Below, piece by piece: positions 25,301-45,206 of a stretch of DNA of 64,000 nucleotides. Location: positions 27,520,001-27,584,000 of the forward strand of contig NC_061771.1 in NCBI RefSeq assembly GCF_022458985.1, given 5' to 3'. Position 1 is the stretch's first letter; each line of letters begins with the position of its first letter. The notes below the pieces were generated by a model that saw nothing but the letters and a program-made list of their open reading frames with translations, searched no databases and was not told the origin of the DNA. Made by a program: the position numbers and the translations under genes. The DNA is from Mugil cephalus (lineage: Eukaryota; Chordata; Actinopteri; Mugiliformes; Mugilidae).

Positions 25301-28300
25301 GTTTTTTTTGAGCTGTTCCTGAACCATGTGTGTGTCTCAGATTGCTTCCTGCTGTCATGTCTCTGTAGAGTGTAAATTTGATTGTGTGTGTGCATGTTCT
25401 CGATTCATTTCTTGTGATGTTATAGGTTTTTATTTGTGTGAAGCACTTTGGGTTACATTTTATTTTTGTACGATTTGATTTGATGAAGTAGGTCGTTGTC
25501 GTTGCTATGCGGTTTCCCAGCACAAGATGGTCTACCGATAGTGGTCATAATGTTGTGGCTGATCAGTGTAAAGGGCAAATATAGTGTAAACATCTTTGCA
25601 TGTCTGTTGTCTGACATTCACTCATTAGAAGTTAAAGCATCTCTGCCAGCATCACATTAACTTTCTTTAAACTGCAGCTCTTTAATTGACACGAGTCACA
25701 GATTCAGCCTCTAGATATTATAGAACTGAACATCGTTCACTCTGTTTTCACACCTCAGTGTCCTGAATGATTAACCTTCCCGGAGTGAGTATCACTGAAC
25801 CCCTCTCTCTCTGTCTAACAGCAGTAAAAAATACATTTTCATCCTCCGTCTCCGTCCGTACTGAGAGGACAGATCCACTTCCCACTGTGATCACTTCCAA
25901 ATGTGTGTCACTGGAAAGGTGTAATCAGGACACCACAGACACAGGAAGAAAAAAAAACAGCGAGACAGGAAAACAAGTCAGCAGAGAGGAAAGGGAGTTT
26001 TCTGTTTAATAACCCCGTTAGAGAGGAAGTGACTCAGAGGCAACATGTGGGGCAGTAGGTTTGTTTACCACACAGATAAACAAACTACAGGGCTTTTAAC
26101 GCGTCCTCCTACCTCCATGAGCGTCTCGCGCAGGTTGGGCCGTTTCTCGATGAGCTGGCCGTGCTCTTTGAGGAAGGTGCAGAGGAACAAGCTGAGGTTC
26201 TGGATGAAGTTCTGCTCGTCGTCTTTGCCGTTGGAGTAGGCCACTCGGATGTTAGTGTTCAGGGGAAGCATCTGAACAAGCAGCAAAACACGACGTCAAA
26301 CACTCATCTTCTCTAAAAACGTGTCTTCAGCTTCACTTGTTTGGACATAAATGCATCGATGCCGTGTTTTAGTTCAAATCAATTTAACACTTATATTATA
26401 TTATCAAATTTAAATTTAACTCTTAGGTATAAAAATTCAAAGTTTAAAAACATATTTTGAAGTGAAAAAGCTAATGAAAAATGTATTATTTATTATATAA
26501 TTATTATATATAATTATTATTATTATATATAATTATTATTATATTATTAAATTTATTATATAATTATTATATATAATAATTATTATTATTATTATTATAT
26601 TATCAAATTTAACTCTTAGGTATAAAAATTCAAAGTTTAAAAACATATTTTGAAGTGAAAAGCTAATGAAAAATGTATTATTATATAACTATTATTATTA
26701 TTATTATTATTGTTATATAATTATTATTATTATATTATTAAATTTGTTATTTATTATATAATTGTTATATATAAGTATTATTATTATTATTTTATTATTA
26801 TTATTATATATTACATTTAAATTTAACTCTTAGGTATAAAAATTCAAAGTTTAAATACATATTTTGAAGTGAAAAAGCTAATGCAAATTTTAGCTTTTCA
26901 TTATAAATTAGACATAAATTTAAGACTTTTCCCAGGTGACAGGTTACATGGAAATGTTTTGTCGTCTGGTTTCACTTCATGTCACGGTGGCGGTTTTTCA
27001 TTAGCAGGAGGAGGTTTCATTTACAAACTAAATATTAAAACGAAACATTTAAAACACATTCCAGACTAAAAAAGCTGCCGTTTCTTCTGAAGCCTCCATG
27101 AAGGAAAGAAAATCCTGGCGGTGCAAACGTAAGACGTTAATATGCTTATGTCACTGCAGAGCTACGATCTCTGAGGCTGGAGAAGTGGAACACGATGTCA
27201 GTGGGTGAACGTGACATCGAATCATACAAGTAGAAGGATCTAGTGCTTCAGGCTGTTATAGAAACATGTACTGTCATAATAAAGACTTTCCTCACAGACA
27301 ACATGAAAGGAAAAATGTAAATGAAGACAGATGAGAAACCTCCTACACAGCACGACAAGAGAGTTTAACATCAGACCACAACTAGTACCTATAGTATCTA
27401 TACATGTTTCAGAGTGTTGTTATTTTTTGTATATTTTTACGTCATTATTGTGTTACGTATAAACTCACAAGGACATTTCCCGTACGTGGGATAAATAAAC
27501 AGCTGAAGCGGTAAAAGATAAGCAGCGTCCTCCGCTCGGATCCTATAACGCTGATGAGGCCACAAGGTTTCAGACAAGTCTCTGCAGGGATCATCCAGGA
27601 CCAGGACGTGGTGCTCATATATAATATAATATATAGATATAAATGTGATAATTTAACGCACATTAAAGGTGCTGTTCAGGTGTAATCCCTCGGTACGAGC
27701 TGGGAGCTGTGTGATAACGCAGCGTGCGTCGTCTGAGTCTGTAATCAGCCAAAGTGGCGCTGAGAGTGATTTCGTACCTGTTTGAGCTGACACATGGTGA
27801 GAGTGAACAGGTTGACGAACTGCTCCTCGTACTGGTTGACGCTCACGCCGGCGATCTCCGTCAGACACTTCAGCGTCACGTTGCGAAACATGGGCACGTT
27901 CAAGAACTGAAACGGGAACCGGACGAGTTAAAACTCAACATTTATAAATTCTTCTGTTGATTAAAACATTAAAGTTGTCACGTTTTTACTTTCAATCGAC
28001 ATTTCACAAAACGCCGCCCACAAATGGTCATTGTCCAATCATACATCTCAGCAAATGTTACTATGTAAATAATGTCCATTAAGCCGCCGGCCTCCGACAA
28101 GCTAACGGTGAAGCGGTGTGAACACTACGTAGCCCCAGAATTTGGCTGAGGGAGTCGTGTTCTTCCCAAAGCTGAAAAAGCCTGAAGTGCATCAGTGGAA
28201 GCATCAACTCCAACTAAATCTGAAGAAAATAAACAGGCGTCTGCTCCAAGCTAAGGCTAGAACGGGCTAAAGCTACAGTGATAGCTATCGCCGAGTTAGC

Positions 28301-31300
28301 AAGACGCTCGTATAAGTTATGGTTAATGTTGGCGAATATTAGTAATTTTAGTGCCTAATTAGTGCTAATTAACTTAAAGTTAGCTAGCTTACTTTAGTAG
28401 CTGCGTTGGGTCTCAATGCGGTGAACTCTCTCTCGCTAACGTATCGTCAGTTTACATCAAAGTTGAACATAACGTCCCAACAGGCGATTTAAACTGGTTT
28501 TGTTTTCATCTTTCATGTAGCATTTTGTGAATGAACCTGAGGCTGTGTTCACTGTATCTGAGGTCGAGGTCATGGGGTTTCTCAGATTCCACCTCAATAA
28601 CCGTATTTTTCCCCTTCGTTGCACATTTTAATATCTTGGATTTATCCTTCCGCTGCGTAACGTAACAGCTTTTTGCCTCCATCTACAGGAAATCGCACAG
28701 GTATCGGTTCACTTCTCTCCACCATGACTCTGTGTCGAGACTCTGCCGGTGTCAAGAAGCTTGATGGACTAGCAACAGTAACTAAAGGGGGGCGGGGCTA
28801 GCAACAGTAACTAAAGGGGGGCGGGGATAGCAACAGTAACTAAAGGGGGGCGGGGACAGCAACAGTAACTAAAGGGGGGCGGGGATAGCAACAGTAACTA
28901 AAGGGGGGCGGGGATAGCAACAGTAACTAAGGGGGGGCGGGGCTATCAACAGTAACTGGGGATGGAACTAGCACCAGTAACTGGGGGATCAGGGCTTTTG
29001 CGAAAGGTTGTTTTTCATTCATGATATTCATGAATGACTAGTTACCACCTCAACCCTCAATTTACATGAGTTGTAGTTTTTTTCAACTTTTGTTTAGCTA
29101 CTTAAACCTGATGCAATTGTATTTTGCACCATTGTTCTCCCCACAGGGATCAAATAAAGTCTCATCTCATCTTCCTTCTGAGCCAAATCAGACATGTATT
29201 TTTTTTTTTTTATTTAATTAATGAATAAACAGCGGTTTACCTTGTACACCAGTGTGCTGATGAGCTTTGTCTCAAAGATGTAGCCCAGAGGAATCCAATT
29301 CAGGAAGCGGAGGAGAGTCTCCAGTGTGGCGTGGACCAGTGGTGCATTCTGGGAGTTTTCCTACACGATAAACAGACAAGTAAACGTGAGAACAGCAATC
29401 ACTTCTCATTTATCCTCCCTGTATGTACATAGTGTATATTTACTTGTTGTTTTTGCACGTCTACACATGCAAATTGTGTATATTTGTGCTTATATAAACC
29501 TTACATCTGTTTTTTTTTGTTTTTTTAATGTGCAACTGAGCTACTGTGACCAAGCATTATTTTCTCCCTTGTGGATGAATCAAGTTGCGTGTGGTGTCAC
29601 TTGTGTCTTACCATCACAAACTGGCACAGCTGGAATATTTGGGAGAACTCGTTGCACATACTGAAAAACAAAGAGGTGGGAACATTAGTGACAGCAGAGA
29701 TTTTATTTTTTGTTTATTTTAAATCAACAAGGCAAGAGCTGAAGCAGTGATTTGGTTGTTAAAGTCAGCCGCCGCCTAAACAAACAACCTGGCAATTAGA
29801 TGAGATCATTTTAACTTTCAGTTTCTGTTCAGTTTCAAGAGAAGTCAGTTAAATCATTTGTTCCCACTAGAGAGGAAAAAAAAAAAAAGGGTGGAAGACA
29901 TTCCTAAGACTGTAACACAAACAACTCGTCTCCATTTTTATTTTTTACAACACCATTCTCAGCTGTGCCACATATTCAACCAGCAGAGACAGACCAGTGA
30001 TGGTACATACAGGCTTCAGACTTGAAAACTTCACGTCCTTCTCAGAAAACAGTATTATTGAAAATATTAAAACCACATCCCTGTAAATCAAACGTGTAAA
30101 CACTGACACCATCTAAGCTACGAGTATCTCCTGGCTCCAATTTTGTCCTTAGTGTTTGTGTATTAAATCAGGCATTGAAATAACGTGCAATTTTAAAGCC
30201 AATTCTTCATTTTTGACTCAAAAAGTCACATTTTATGACTATTTCTCCCACGTGTGCAAGGAATTTGAAGTTACTAGCTCCACTATTTATTTATTTTTAT
30301 TTATTTTCAATTTTTTGCAAATTTTAAAGCCCTTAGTAACATCTTGTTTTTGATTTCTGACACATTATATAGTTGAAAATAAAAGAAAAGTACTTCAGCG
30401 TACCATGTATCGTTGTACTTCAACATATTTTGATGAGAAGTATTTTTTATATACCCGACATTAGTGACGTTATTAATTAAAACGCTAGTGTTGAAGCACG
30501 GTTACCTGTCTTTGAGATGCTTGGCCTTCACTTGGGTCATCTGGCCACTGGAGAAGTCAAAGACCTCCTCGCTGAGCAGTTTCAGGATGATCATGTTGTT
30601 CTGACAGAGGCTCTCGCTGGTCCGACTTGCGCCCACGATGTCGCTGATGAAGGTCGGCCAGTGTTTGGGCCATTCCTGCTTCAGGATCTGAACCCGACCG
30701 GAGGAGAAAGACTCAGCGTCATCAGACCCATCGCTTCATTTCTGTTATCATTTTTACTGTCATCTGTCAAACAATCAAATGTTTACTCACTTGTACAAGG
30801 ATCATGTTGAGCTTTGAAATGTACACGCCCTCCTTCTGTGAATGCACATGAAAACAGGGATGATTTTATTAATAAGCAGCATAAAAACATTGACATCACA
30901 TTGATACGTTAAAGTACAAACATCATGTTAACGCACCTCCATGTTTGCGGGATCAGATGAAGTCTTGATAATCAACCCAACAACATACTTCTTGATTCCT
31001 GAAATCAGATGAAACACAGATGTTTTTTTAAGTTAAACTAAATCATCTTCGTGATCCGCTTCACGTCTTGGGCTGATCTTACCGTCGCACTGATTTCTGG
31101 GGAGAATCTTCCAGCGTGTTTTGATGACTGCCTCCAGTATCTGGAGTGCGTAATACTGAGGAGAAAAACAGAGACGTTTCAGTGCTAAGAAAAAGTCGTC
31201 TGAAATATTCTTCTACCACATTCACTGACAGACAAGAAAATAAGCAAAACGCAGTGTTAGACCACACATGCAGCACACGACAAAAACGTCATTTAAAAAT

Positions 31301-32125
31301 AATGGAAATGACAGTTTTGTTTATAAATGATGTCTGTGATCAACCAAGGAGAGCAGAGGACACACTAACCCTAAACACTTCAGTTTTCCCCCCCAGACAA
31401 AGTCCTTTGGGAGATAAAGTTAAACATTTAACTCTTCTGTCGGCAGCAACTGGGTTTGGTCTTGAGAAAAGTCAAAGAACTGTATAATTTGCATGAACGC
31501 AGAGTCATAACAGAACAAATAAACATGGTGGAAATACAATGAGAACTCCAAACTTGTGGATAACACGATCATGACAAATGCATCACACCAATAACTGCAC
31601 AAAACACTTCAATAATTTTCATTTAACATTCATCGCTAAAGCTTCGTGAGAGTTCAGCAACTGTACTGACTTTAGTTTTCATGTTTTGAGAGAACTCCAG
31701 GATGGTGTCGACCCTCGTCCAGGCATCTGGGTGGTCCTTCAGGTTGGTGAGCACTTCCTGGGCCACGCGTTGCTACGAGAGAGCAACACAACAAACACCT
31801 CATAAGCAATAAGTCTTTCAGTTTTCCTTCCACGAGTAGTATTAGTGCGTTTCTGCTTTAATGTTGGCAAAAATTGGCCAAAGTTGCAGTCGCCGTTGTT
31901 GAAAATAAAGCAGAAAGTAGCAACAAAAATTGACAAGATTGGCGAAAAAAAGATACAGCAGCTTCTTCCTGTCCAACACAGGACAGGAACCGTCCTCACC
32001 TGGGATCCAATGTCATGGTACATGGAGTTCACGACATTGTCCAGCAGGTTGATGTCCAGTTTCTGACTGAAGTCCAGCAGCTGTCTGGCTGGGTGATCTG
32101 CCAACATCGTCATTTCTGCTGGCAT
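12210..32125 (-). CDS. XPO1: Exportin 1 (CRM1), nuclear export receptor
   Basis: XPO1 binds leucine-rich nuclear export signals with Ran-GTP and carries cargo through nuclear pores. Coding exons, complement: 32000-32125, 31671-31772, 31083-31155, 30937-30998, 30791-30835, 30506-30687, 29612-29660, 29241-29360, 27778-27906, 26113-26271, 24684-24866, 24449-24587, 23110-23291, 22865-23021, 22603-22766, 22367-22501, 18963-19146, 17920-18026, 17362-17556, 17095-17263, 16357-16491, 15250-15409, 14594-14690, 12210-12356. The join gives 1066 aa with all phases consistent. The protein starts [20 protein letters not shown] (importin-beta-like N-terminus) and ends ELPEEMCD. The HEAT 9 acidic loop ([15 protein letters not shown], about residues 429-443) and the leptomycin-reactive Cys ([10 protein letters not shown], Cys523, equivalent to human Cys528) are kept. 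It is five residues shorter than the human protein at LLSDVPPRR in exon 11. Identification is certain; whether it is the a or b teleost copy is not. Confidence 0.97.
13180..14255. repeat. 73-bp minisatellite in the last XPO1 intron
   Basis: About 14 head-to-tail copies of a unit of 73 bp (some 72-74), recognisable by GCTAGGATAACTAGC, CTTTAACGAGTCAGTAA and AGCTAAAGATAGCATAACG. Unit starts spaced 73 bp apart at 13261 and 13334 fix the period. GCTAG-GATAA-CTAGC inside each unit is a perfect small inverted repeat. One copy near 13905-13960 carries several deletions. The array lies between coding exons 23 and 24. Confidence 0.95.
14749..15051. mobile_element. hAT-type short element with 8-bp target duplication
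   Basis: The element starts CAGAGGCGTCAAACTC and ends GTTTGACACCCCTG, giving short terminal inverted repeats, and is flanked by a perfect direct repeat ATGTAGAC (14741-14748 and 15052-15059). Eight-base duplications are the hallmark of hAT transposition. The 303-bp interior contains GGGGGCCACATACAGCCC and GGCGGGCCAAGTTTTGGCCC and has no coding capacity. It takes up over half of the XPO1 intron between exons 22 and 23. Confidence 0.9.
19528..22172. repeat. 2.65-kb alternating pyrimidine-purine tract in an XPO1 intron
   Basis: The tract is made of TA, CA/TG and CG dinucleotide steps, so strict pyrimidine-purine alternation holds for long runs, broken mainly by ACCATA and ACAATA steps. Sub-blocks change gradually: (TA)n at about 19538-19625, ATACACACAC types to about 20100, TATACATG-type units to about 20960, then CACGTATA-type units with rising CG content to about 22130. 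Because the sequence is nearly self-complementary and lacks stop codons, very long meaningless frames are open on both strands; these are not genes. It sits in the intron 19147-22366. Confidence 0.97.
22185..22346 (+). repeat. Retroposon-like 3' tail ending in (ATT)n
   Basis: GTTAAGCACTTTGTGATTTG followed by GTGAAATAAAGTTTATTATC and a run of about twelve ATT triplets resembles the 3' ends of fish LINE/SINE elements. No 5' part is visible because the alternating tract directly precedes it. It ends about 20 bp before the donor of XPO1 exon 16. Confidence 0.45.
23500..24255 (+). repeat. Dispersed repeat remnants in an XPO1 intron
   Basis: The part at about 23560-23690 (GAGAGAGGAATTAATGCAG, TGGACTGTTTTACTG) is an inverted, diverged copy of 5825-5940. 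The part at about 23990-24250 (TCTCAGTAGTAGCATG, GTTTTGGATCAATAAAG, AGTCGCCATCGTTGAAAGTG) is an inverted copy of 7490-7705. No coding sequence is present. Confidence 0.5.
25077..25568 (+). mobile_element. CACTGATCAGGCATAA-family element, copy 2
   Basis: Same terminal inverted repeats as copy 1, flanked by TA at 25075-25076 and 25569-25570, in the XPO1 intron between exons 10 and 11. It keeps the interior GGGATCTAGTGAATCC block shared with copy 3, but its right half holds other sequence (about 25370-25500, with a GTGAAGCACTTTGGG motif typical of retroposon tails), suggesting a later insertion or replacement. Confidence 0.75.
26385..26890. repeat. Tandem triplication with TTA-rich spacers
   Basis: A block of about 70 bp, recognisable by CTCTTAGGTATAAAAATTC and CATATTTTGAAGTGAAA, occurs three times (starts near 26420, 26612 and 26825), separated by ATT/TTA microsatellite. 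Intron sequence of XPO1; no exon. Confidence 0.8.
28771..28990. repeat. 29-bp G-rich minisatellite
   Basis: Six units of 29 bp start at 28771, 28800, 28829, 28858, 28887 and 28916, followed by two degenerate units. Each unit is AGCAACAGTAACTAAA followed by a GGGGGGCGGGG block. Four or more closely spaced G-runs could fold as a G-quadruplex on the plus strand, which is the template strand of XPO1. Located in the intron between exons 8 and 9. Confidence 0.9.
29090..29165 (+). repeat. Retroposon 3'-tail-like sequence
   Basis: CCACAGGGATCAAATAAAGT followed by CTCATCTCATC resembles the end of a fish LINE with short tail repeats. A related tail in the opposite orientation lies near 60170-60210. 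No upstream coding part is visible. Confidence 0.4.
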
Positions 32126-32132
32126 AGAGACT
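32000..32132 (-). other. XPO1: XPO1 exon carrying the start codon
   Basis: The acceptor GTCAG lies just upstream (minus strand) of seven untranslated bases AGTCTCT and the ATG at 32125. The start was chosen because the product begins [11 protein letters not shown], matching the family N-terminus; an alternative upstream in-frame reading would run through the acceptor and a T-run. Confidence 0.85.
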
Positions 32133-32623
32133 CTGACGGCCAAATAAAAAAAAAAAAAAAAGACACATCATTAAATGCACAGGTACAAGCGGGTGTCACA
32201 AGCGAGACGTTTAATTGCACATTTCGTTGAATGCTGCCACAATTAAATAACTGGAAAGGTGAGCGATTTGTAAGCATGGGTTAGGAAGAAGACCAGTTAT
32301 TCTCGTTCAGCTATAATGTGCCAAAGCACCGAGGTTGAACCTTCAGTCAACCCTCGTGGTGAAATTATGACATTGGCATTCAAGGCAACGTGAAAAATGA
32401 AATGCGAAACAGCGCCACCACCTGGCGAACCGGGGGCATAGACACAGCCCGAGAGTTGGATCGGTCTGAGATCACCAGAAACGCAATGAAAACACAGAGA
32501 AACTGACCGCGAAGGCACCAGTAAAAAAAAAAAAGCGTAAAGCGCAAATCCCCCACCTTAGTCACTTATTTATTTTAAATGGACGCATGCTAACGCTAGC
32601 CCACGCTGGCGATGTTAACTTAC

Positions 32624-32760
32624 CTGGTATGTGGTGTCCGCTCGTAGAAAACAAGGATTTAATTAAGTGGCGCGTCTTGTAGATGAAGATGGAAACGTCA
32701 ATTTTTTTTTTCCCCCCCAAAAAACAGAATAAGTTCTAAACAACCATGTAACGTAATCTC
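32624..32760 (-). other. XPO1: XPO1 5' untranslated exon (donor end)
   Basis: A strong donor CAG|GTAAGTTAAC on the minus strand ends an exon at 32624, about 490 bp upstream of the acceptor of the ATG exon. No start codon context leads into it, so it is read as 5' UTR. Its upstream limit is not visible; 32760 is only a placeholder and the exon may reach toward 33250. Confidence 0.45.
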
Positions 32761-33229
32761 ATTTCACACGTTTACGTTACACTGCAGCTAACGTTCGATA
32801 GCTGAAAGCTAATGTTAGCTTTCCACTCAGAATTTAAAAAAACAAAAAAAAAAAAAAAAGACGTCCTCACGTCGGATACTTATCGAGTCTCGTTGATGTA
32901 TAAATTGTTCCTCGCAGTTTACCGCGACATAATTTTCCTGCCTTCAACCACTGTGAAACATATCTTTCCCCTCGGCTATCTCCAGTGGCTACTCCCCACC
33001 AAGGCTAGTAGCAACCTAGCGTGCTAATGGGAAAAGTCAATGAGGATTTAGGTCTGCTGGCTAATGTAAAGTTGAGCTAAGCTAACAAAACACAGATTCA
33101 CGGATTCACGCTTGAGGCGGTATTCCGGGTCATAGTCGCGAAGTGAAAGAGAAGTCTCGGAGTTTTATTTCTGGATCTATTCGCACACACTGTGGGGAAG
33201 CAGAGGTGTTTAACTGCTCTTCCTCTAAG

Positions 33230-33460
33230 CTCATGCTTCCAGCCACGGACCGGTTCAAACCGGTTGAGACCAGGATATTCATTCTCGGTGCTTCGGCCCG
33301 CCGCGCGCCGCGTAAAATTTGGACTATGTGCCCGCCCACCCGGCACGCGATTGGCTCTCCGTGTGGTGACGCAGTGCGTTGTCATAGGCTGGGAGGAGCT
33401 GTCAGTCTGGCTCAGGCTCCTCCCTCCCTCCCTCCCTGTGTTTGGCTCCATTCTGATCAT
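33230..33460 (-). promoter_or_regulatory. XPO1: Putative XPO1 promoter, GC-rich
   Basis: A locally CpG-rich segment (CGCCGCGCGCCGCG at about 33298-33311) holds, on the minus strand, an inverted CCAAT box (GATTGGC at about 33349-33355 on the plus strand), a GC box-like CCCGCCCACCC at about 33331-33341, and GGGAGG repeats upstream. This fits the promoter of a housekeeping gene read leftward. No start site can be proven from sequence. Confidence 0.5.
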
Positions 33461-34840
33461 ACGACAAGAAAATCAACCTTAAACCTCAGTCAAACCCCTT
33501 AAATTCATTAAAAATAAATCAAAACAAGTGAAAATGTTCGTTATATTATTCTTCTTTAAATTGAATAATAGTTCCTCGCAGTTTACCATCGCATATTTTT
33601 GCTGTCTTCAACCACTCTGAGACATATCTTTCCCTCAGCTCCGGACTCCCACCAATAAAATAATACTAATAAATAAAATGTTCTCTATTCCTTTTTGTCT
33701 TGATAAAAGAAATAGCACTTTTAGACTTGCATGTTGTTGTTTTGAATGTGTGGTTTTTATTGGTTTGGGAAAATGAAAACATTTCATATCAATACAAACA
33801 ATTCTCTACATTTCTGCATGAAAATGACTCAAAACATCAGCAGATTTTCACACAAGTCCTGAAAGTTCACAAAAGGTACCAAATAAAACAAAAAATATTA
33901 CAATTGTACATTTATTTGTTCAAGTTTAAGAAATTATTAACATGTACATACCTAAAGTTGTAAAAGTCAGTGACACCTGGTGACTAAATGTTTCTGGTAA
34001 CTGCTGATCAGTCATATACAGACACATAATATAATATGGATAATATCAATATTAATTGAGGTTTTCTTCGTCTACTTTCAGGACTTGTGTGAAAGTCTGC
34101 TGATGTGTTGAGTCATTTATATCCAGTCTGTCCAGGATGACGAGTGTAAACATCCAAAACCCTAAAGCAGCAAGTTGTAAATATTACAGAAACATGTCAT
34201 ATTAACATATTTGCTCTTGTTTGACATCAGACTGACAGACTTGTGTGTTTTCCTTAAGGTCTGTTGATAAATTAATCCTGAGAAAACATTTTGACATGAA
34301 TGGTAGAATCTGATTTTTATCAGAATTATTATTACACTGAACACGCGAACAGAAACACTCATGTTTTTATTTAACTTTTGTACTTTTTCTATGATGTCAA
34401 GTCAAAGTGTGTTTTCTGTACAAATGAAAAGTCACAACCTTTAGTGGAACATTTGTGCTTTTTCACCTCATGCACAAAACTCTCACGATGCAGTGATTCA
34501 CATTTTCTAGATGTGTTAATTTAAGTTTTTTAAGTTTCAAAACGATGAAATTCTCACTTTATTTCTCACTACGAGTGTTTATTGTGAACTCACTACCATG
34601 AGTTCTTTCTTTCTTTCTCATGTATTTCTGTTTCCTCCATCCATCCTTTTTCCTCCATTCACCTTTTCCTTCTTTCCTTCTTCCTTTCTCCCATTTTTGT
34701 CTAATTTTTTCTTTATTTACCCATATTTTCTTTCTCATTTATTTCTCTCCTATTCCCCTTTTCCTCTCTTTCTTTCTTTCTTTCTTTCTTTTATGTTGTA
34801 ACACTCGGTCCAGTCTTCTGTCCCATGCTATCTGATGTTG
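33461..34840. other. Spacer between XPO1 promoter and FAM161A stop codon
   Basis: AT-rich sequence without recognisable exon. It includes the likely FAM161A 3' UTR at its right end, with TTTATT (minus-strand AATAAA) at about 34739-34744 and 34712-34717, and TTTC/TCC microsatellite at 34600-34792. The segment 33565-33655 is a diverged duplicate of 32905-33005. Confidence 0.5.
34600..34792. repeat. TTTC/TCC microsatellite
   Basis: Pyrimidine-rich simple repeat with (TTTC)n at about 34767-34790. Similar TTTC-rich runs occur at 35366-35470, 37075-37128 and 38324-38396, all on the plus strand of FAM161A introns and 3' flank. Confidence 0.8.
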
Positions 34841-43894
<9,054 letters not shown>

Positions 43895-45115
43895 AATAAC
43901 CCCGGGGACCCGAATCTACGTTTTTATGTGAATTTAAATTCTTATTTCATTGGTTATTACGAAGCGTGAAAAGTTAGAGGAGACTCGCTGTTAGGTGGTA
44001 ACCAGGCAACAGGTGCTCTCCTTAGCAACGGGCAAAGTTGGTCGGAGAGGAAGTGACGACGGAGAGTGGGAGGAAATGACGTGAGCTTCGTCGCTACAAA
44101 TTAAGAGCTTCACAATAATTTACATTTCTGAGTGAAAATGATTTTCACACAGGTCCTGGAAGAAGACAAAAAGAACCAAATAAAGCAAAAATATTACACT
44201 TTTTTTTCTTTTAGAGTTCACAATTCATTAAGAACATTCAGAACAGGTCCAAACTAGGACATGCACCACCATGTTTCATGGAGGGATGAGGTTCTGATGC
44301 TAAGAATGCAGAGTTGGTTCATCTCCAAACATGACGATGCCCAAACATTTAAACCAAACTATTCTGCCTTGGTCTCATCTGTCCACTAAACATTGTCCTA
44401 ATGGTTTTATAGAAATGTTCTTTGTGGACAGGGAGCAGTGTCTTTGGTTGTTGAGTGGATTCATCAACATTAACATCTGATGATGTTATGATGGAGTGAT
44501 GTGTGTTGGTGGACCACTCCTGTGGAGGGGAACAAATGGTTGTGGAACCTGTTCCAGCCTGATGAGCAACAACAACTCTTTTACTGAGCTCCTTTGTCTG
44601 TTGATTCATTTAAACTAAACCAGGAACTGAAACACACTCGAGTCTCATCACATTGATGGAAACACTTGTGAACACATGGACTCTGATTTAGCCTTTAAAT
44701 TATTTTGTAATCCAAGAGGTGGACCTCACTGATTTGTAATATTGGCTCATTTTTTGTTTTTGTCTATAAAATTAGTTTTATATTACGACAAATGACTATT
44801 GAGTCAACTTTATTGCTCTTTATCATAAATCATAGTTCAAATGGTTTTAAAATGTGTAGAATATTTTTAGGAACCTTCGGTTTAGACAAACTTAACTATG
44901 GACTAGTTGTAGCCTTAAAGATTTGTAATGTCAACAACGCTTTAGTTTCCTTGTGTGTGAATCTTTATTTCACTCTTGTGCCAAAACAAAGTCCAAACAC
45001 ATATTATAAACTACAGTAAAATAGAGTAAAGGATCAGGACACAGGTTTAATTTACTGCAAAGAAAGAAAAAACACAGGCAAGAGCTGGAGTGTCAACAAA
45101 AAAAACAAGCGTTTT
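43895..45115. other. Spacer between FAM161A start and CCT4 3' end, with a decayed Tc1 relic
   Basis: The left part (43895-44100) is the likely FAM161A promoter and 5' UTR; no clear box was assigned. A decayed transposase relic occupies about 44220-44610. The right part to 45115 is AT-rich with no recognised feature. Confidence 0.55.
44220..44610 (-). pseudogene. Decayed Tc1-like transposase fragment
   Basis: A minus-strand frame begins MNQQTKELSKRVVVAHQAGT, resembling the Tc1 transposase N-terminus, and continues after a large internal loss to HKEHFYKTIRTMFSGQMRP, which resembles the region before the first catalytic Asp. Further left, on the same strand, the CATGTTTCATGGAGGGATGAG block reads like the HGGG segment of the core. 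No inverted-repeat ends were found. Confidence 0.6.
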
Positions 45116-45121
45116 TTTATT
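45116..45121 (-). terminator. CCT4: CCT4 polyadenylation signal
   Basis: TTTATT on the plus strand reads AATAAA on the minus strand, 86 bp after the CCT4 stop codon. Suitably placed and canonical. Confidence 0.65.
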
Positions 45122-45206
45122 AAATTATGTAACGTGAACAACTAGAGCTGAACTGAACAGACGGCGCTGACAGAGTCCGCTGATCCCTCGCGGTACGAGC
45201 AGACTT

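Noticed and set aside
28081..28770. Possible gene in the long XPO1 intron between exons 8 and 9
   Set aside because: No frame with family resemblance and no exon-like conservation; only repeat-like AGCTAA motifs and a minisatellite.
33130..33339. Minus-strand frame of 69 codons over the XPO1 promoter
   Set aside because: No family resemblance and no acceptor or donor in phase; chance frame in GC-rich sequence.
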